Source of the DNA: Pseudomonadota bacterium
Lineage (GTDB): Bacteria; Myxococcota; UBA9042; PHBI01
NCBI GenBank assembly: GCA_005772945.1
Contig: SXIE01000497.1
Location: 1 to 14,496, forward strand
Direction of reading: 5' to 3'
DNA length: 14,496 nt
Shown: piece after piece, positions 14,230 through 14,496 of the stretch
How positions within the stretch are numbered: position 1 is the first letter of the stretch
Layout: the number at the start of each line of letters is the position of its first letter
Notes under the pieces: model-generated
The model's input: only the letters and a program-made list of their open reading frames with translations
What the model was told of the DNA's origin: nothing
The model's database searches: none
Program-made: the position numbers and the translations under genes

Positions 14230-14305
14230 TGGTGGAGCCGAGGGGAGTCGAACCCCTGACCTCTAGAGTGCGATTCGAGCGCTCTACCACCTGAGCTACG
14301 ACCCC
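14230..14305 (-). tRNA. tRNA-Ala (anticodon CGC)
   Basis: A 76-nt tRNA with standard numbering and encoded CCA (14232-14230). The acceptor stem GGGGTCG pairs with CGGCTCC and contains the G3-U70 wobble pair that marks alanine tRNAs. D arm GCTC/GAGC, T arm AGGGG/CCCCT with loop TTCGACT. The anticodon loop ATCGCAC gives anticodon CGC, which reads GCG, a common Ala codon in GC-rich genomes. The anticodon stem CTCGA/TCTAG has one mismatch, C29 with U41. It is convergent with the dioxygenase gene. Confidence 0.93.
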
Positions 14306-14326
14306 GTGGGGGCAGCGCGGCGCGAG

Positions 14327-14355
14327 GGGTAGCACCCGCTCGGTGCCGAGTTCAA
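14327..14355 (-). promoter_or_regulatory. Candidate promoter of the tRNA-Ala gene
   Basis: On the minus strand TTGAAC (14355-14350) is followed 17 bp later by CTACCC (14332-14327), or TACCCC with 18 bp spacing. Transcription would start about 15 nt before the mature tRNA. The -35 box is fair and the -10 is weak. Confidence 0.35.
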
Positions 14356-14406
14356 GCAAATTTTGTCGGCGGCCACCGCTTTCGGCCCTTCGCCACCGAC
14401 GCGACG

Positions 14407-14496
14407 TCACACCGCCACCGCCGCGTCGCCCGTCTCGTCCGAGACGCCAATCTCAGCGCCGGCCCCCGGCCCGCTGTCCAGCCCCACCTCGAGCTC
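14407..14496 (-). CDS. C-terminal end of an unidentified gene (starts beyond window)
   Basis: On the minus strand a frame open from the window edge encodes 29 residues, ending in EIGVSDETGDAAVAV and a TGA at 14409-14407. The tail is acidic and low in complexity, with Gly, Ala and Asp. It lies upstream of the tRNA in the same direction. The family cannot be judged from so little sequence. It could also be a chance open frame in GC-rich DNA. Confidence 0.45.
   Translation of the reverse strand, partial: ELEVGLDSGPGAGAEIGVSDETGDAAVAV

Noticed and set aside
12791..14266. A 491-codon plus-strand frame over the barrel and dioxygenase genes
   Set aside because: It is the wrong frame for both genes and is made of Arg, Asp and Gly repeats from the hexanucleotide tract.

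Overview
This is a GC-rich chromosomal window from a Gram-negative bacterium. The gene content points to Myxococcota or a related deltaproteobacterial lineage. It has several lipoproteins in short gene pairs, a GYF-domain protein with a transmembrane segment and an AgmX/PglI-like C-terminus, a TatT/DctP TRAP pair, and a Tat-exported lipoprotein with a Ser/Thr-Glu linker. The lineage is an inference from gene families. No rRNA or marker phylogeny is available here.

Layout. At 1-702 (+) is the C-terminal part of aspartate kinase. At 757-1830 (-) and 1921-2409 (+) are two divergent lipoproteins of unknown function; the second is translationally coupled to the GYF/AgmX-like membrane protein at 2403-3305. 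Convergent to these is a RadC-like JAMM protein that starts at 4004 (-). It has a complete metal-binding motif but no in-frame stop where the domain ends. At 4271-6201 (+) is a two-gene operon for a TRAP-associated TPR lipoprotein (TatT) and a DctP-type solute-binding protein, with no membrane subunits nearby.

From 9924 down to 6230 (-) runs a likely operon: an exported lipoprotein, MoaC (ATGA overlap), an NFACT/RqcH-family protein, and a hypothetical Cys-containing protein. Divergent from it is a SpoU/TrmH-family RNA methyltransferase (10012-10860, +). At 12137-10888 (-) are a HAD hydrolase and an SRPBCC protein. At 12297-13190 (+) is a probable outer-membrane beta-barrel, followed by a Tat-lipoprotein intradiol dioxygenase (13350-14141, +) carrying a 24-unit hexanucleotide repeat. 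A hairpin separates it from a convergent tRNA-Ala(CGC) (14305-14230, -). The window ends in the C-terminal tail of another minus-strand gene.

Most of the window is housekeeping or lineage-typical envelope content. The points most worth a second look are the exported dioxygenase with its repeat linker, the orphan TatT/DctP pair, the RadC-like gene without a stop, the Asp-to-Glu change in the RqcH signature, and three starts whose promoter geometry suggests leaderless mRNAs. I did not find a convincing new multi-gene system, CRISPR array, insertion sequence or prophage. No gap without a gene exceeds 300 bases; the largest (4005-4270) holds a ribosome binding site and a promoter candidate.
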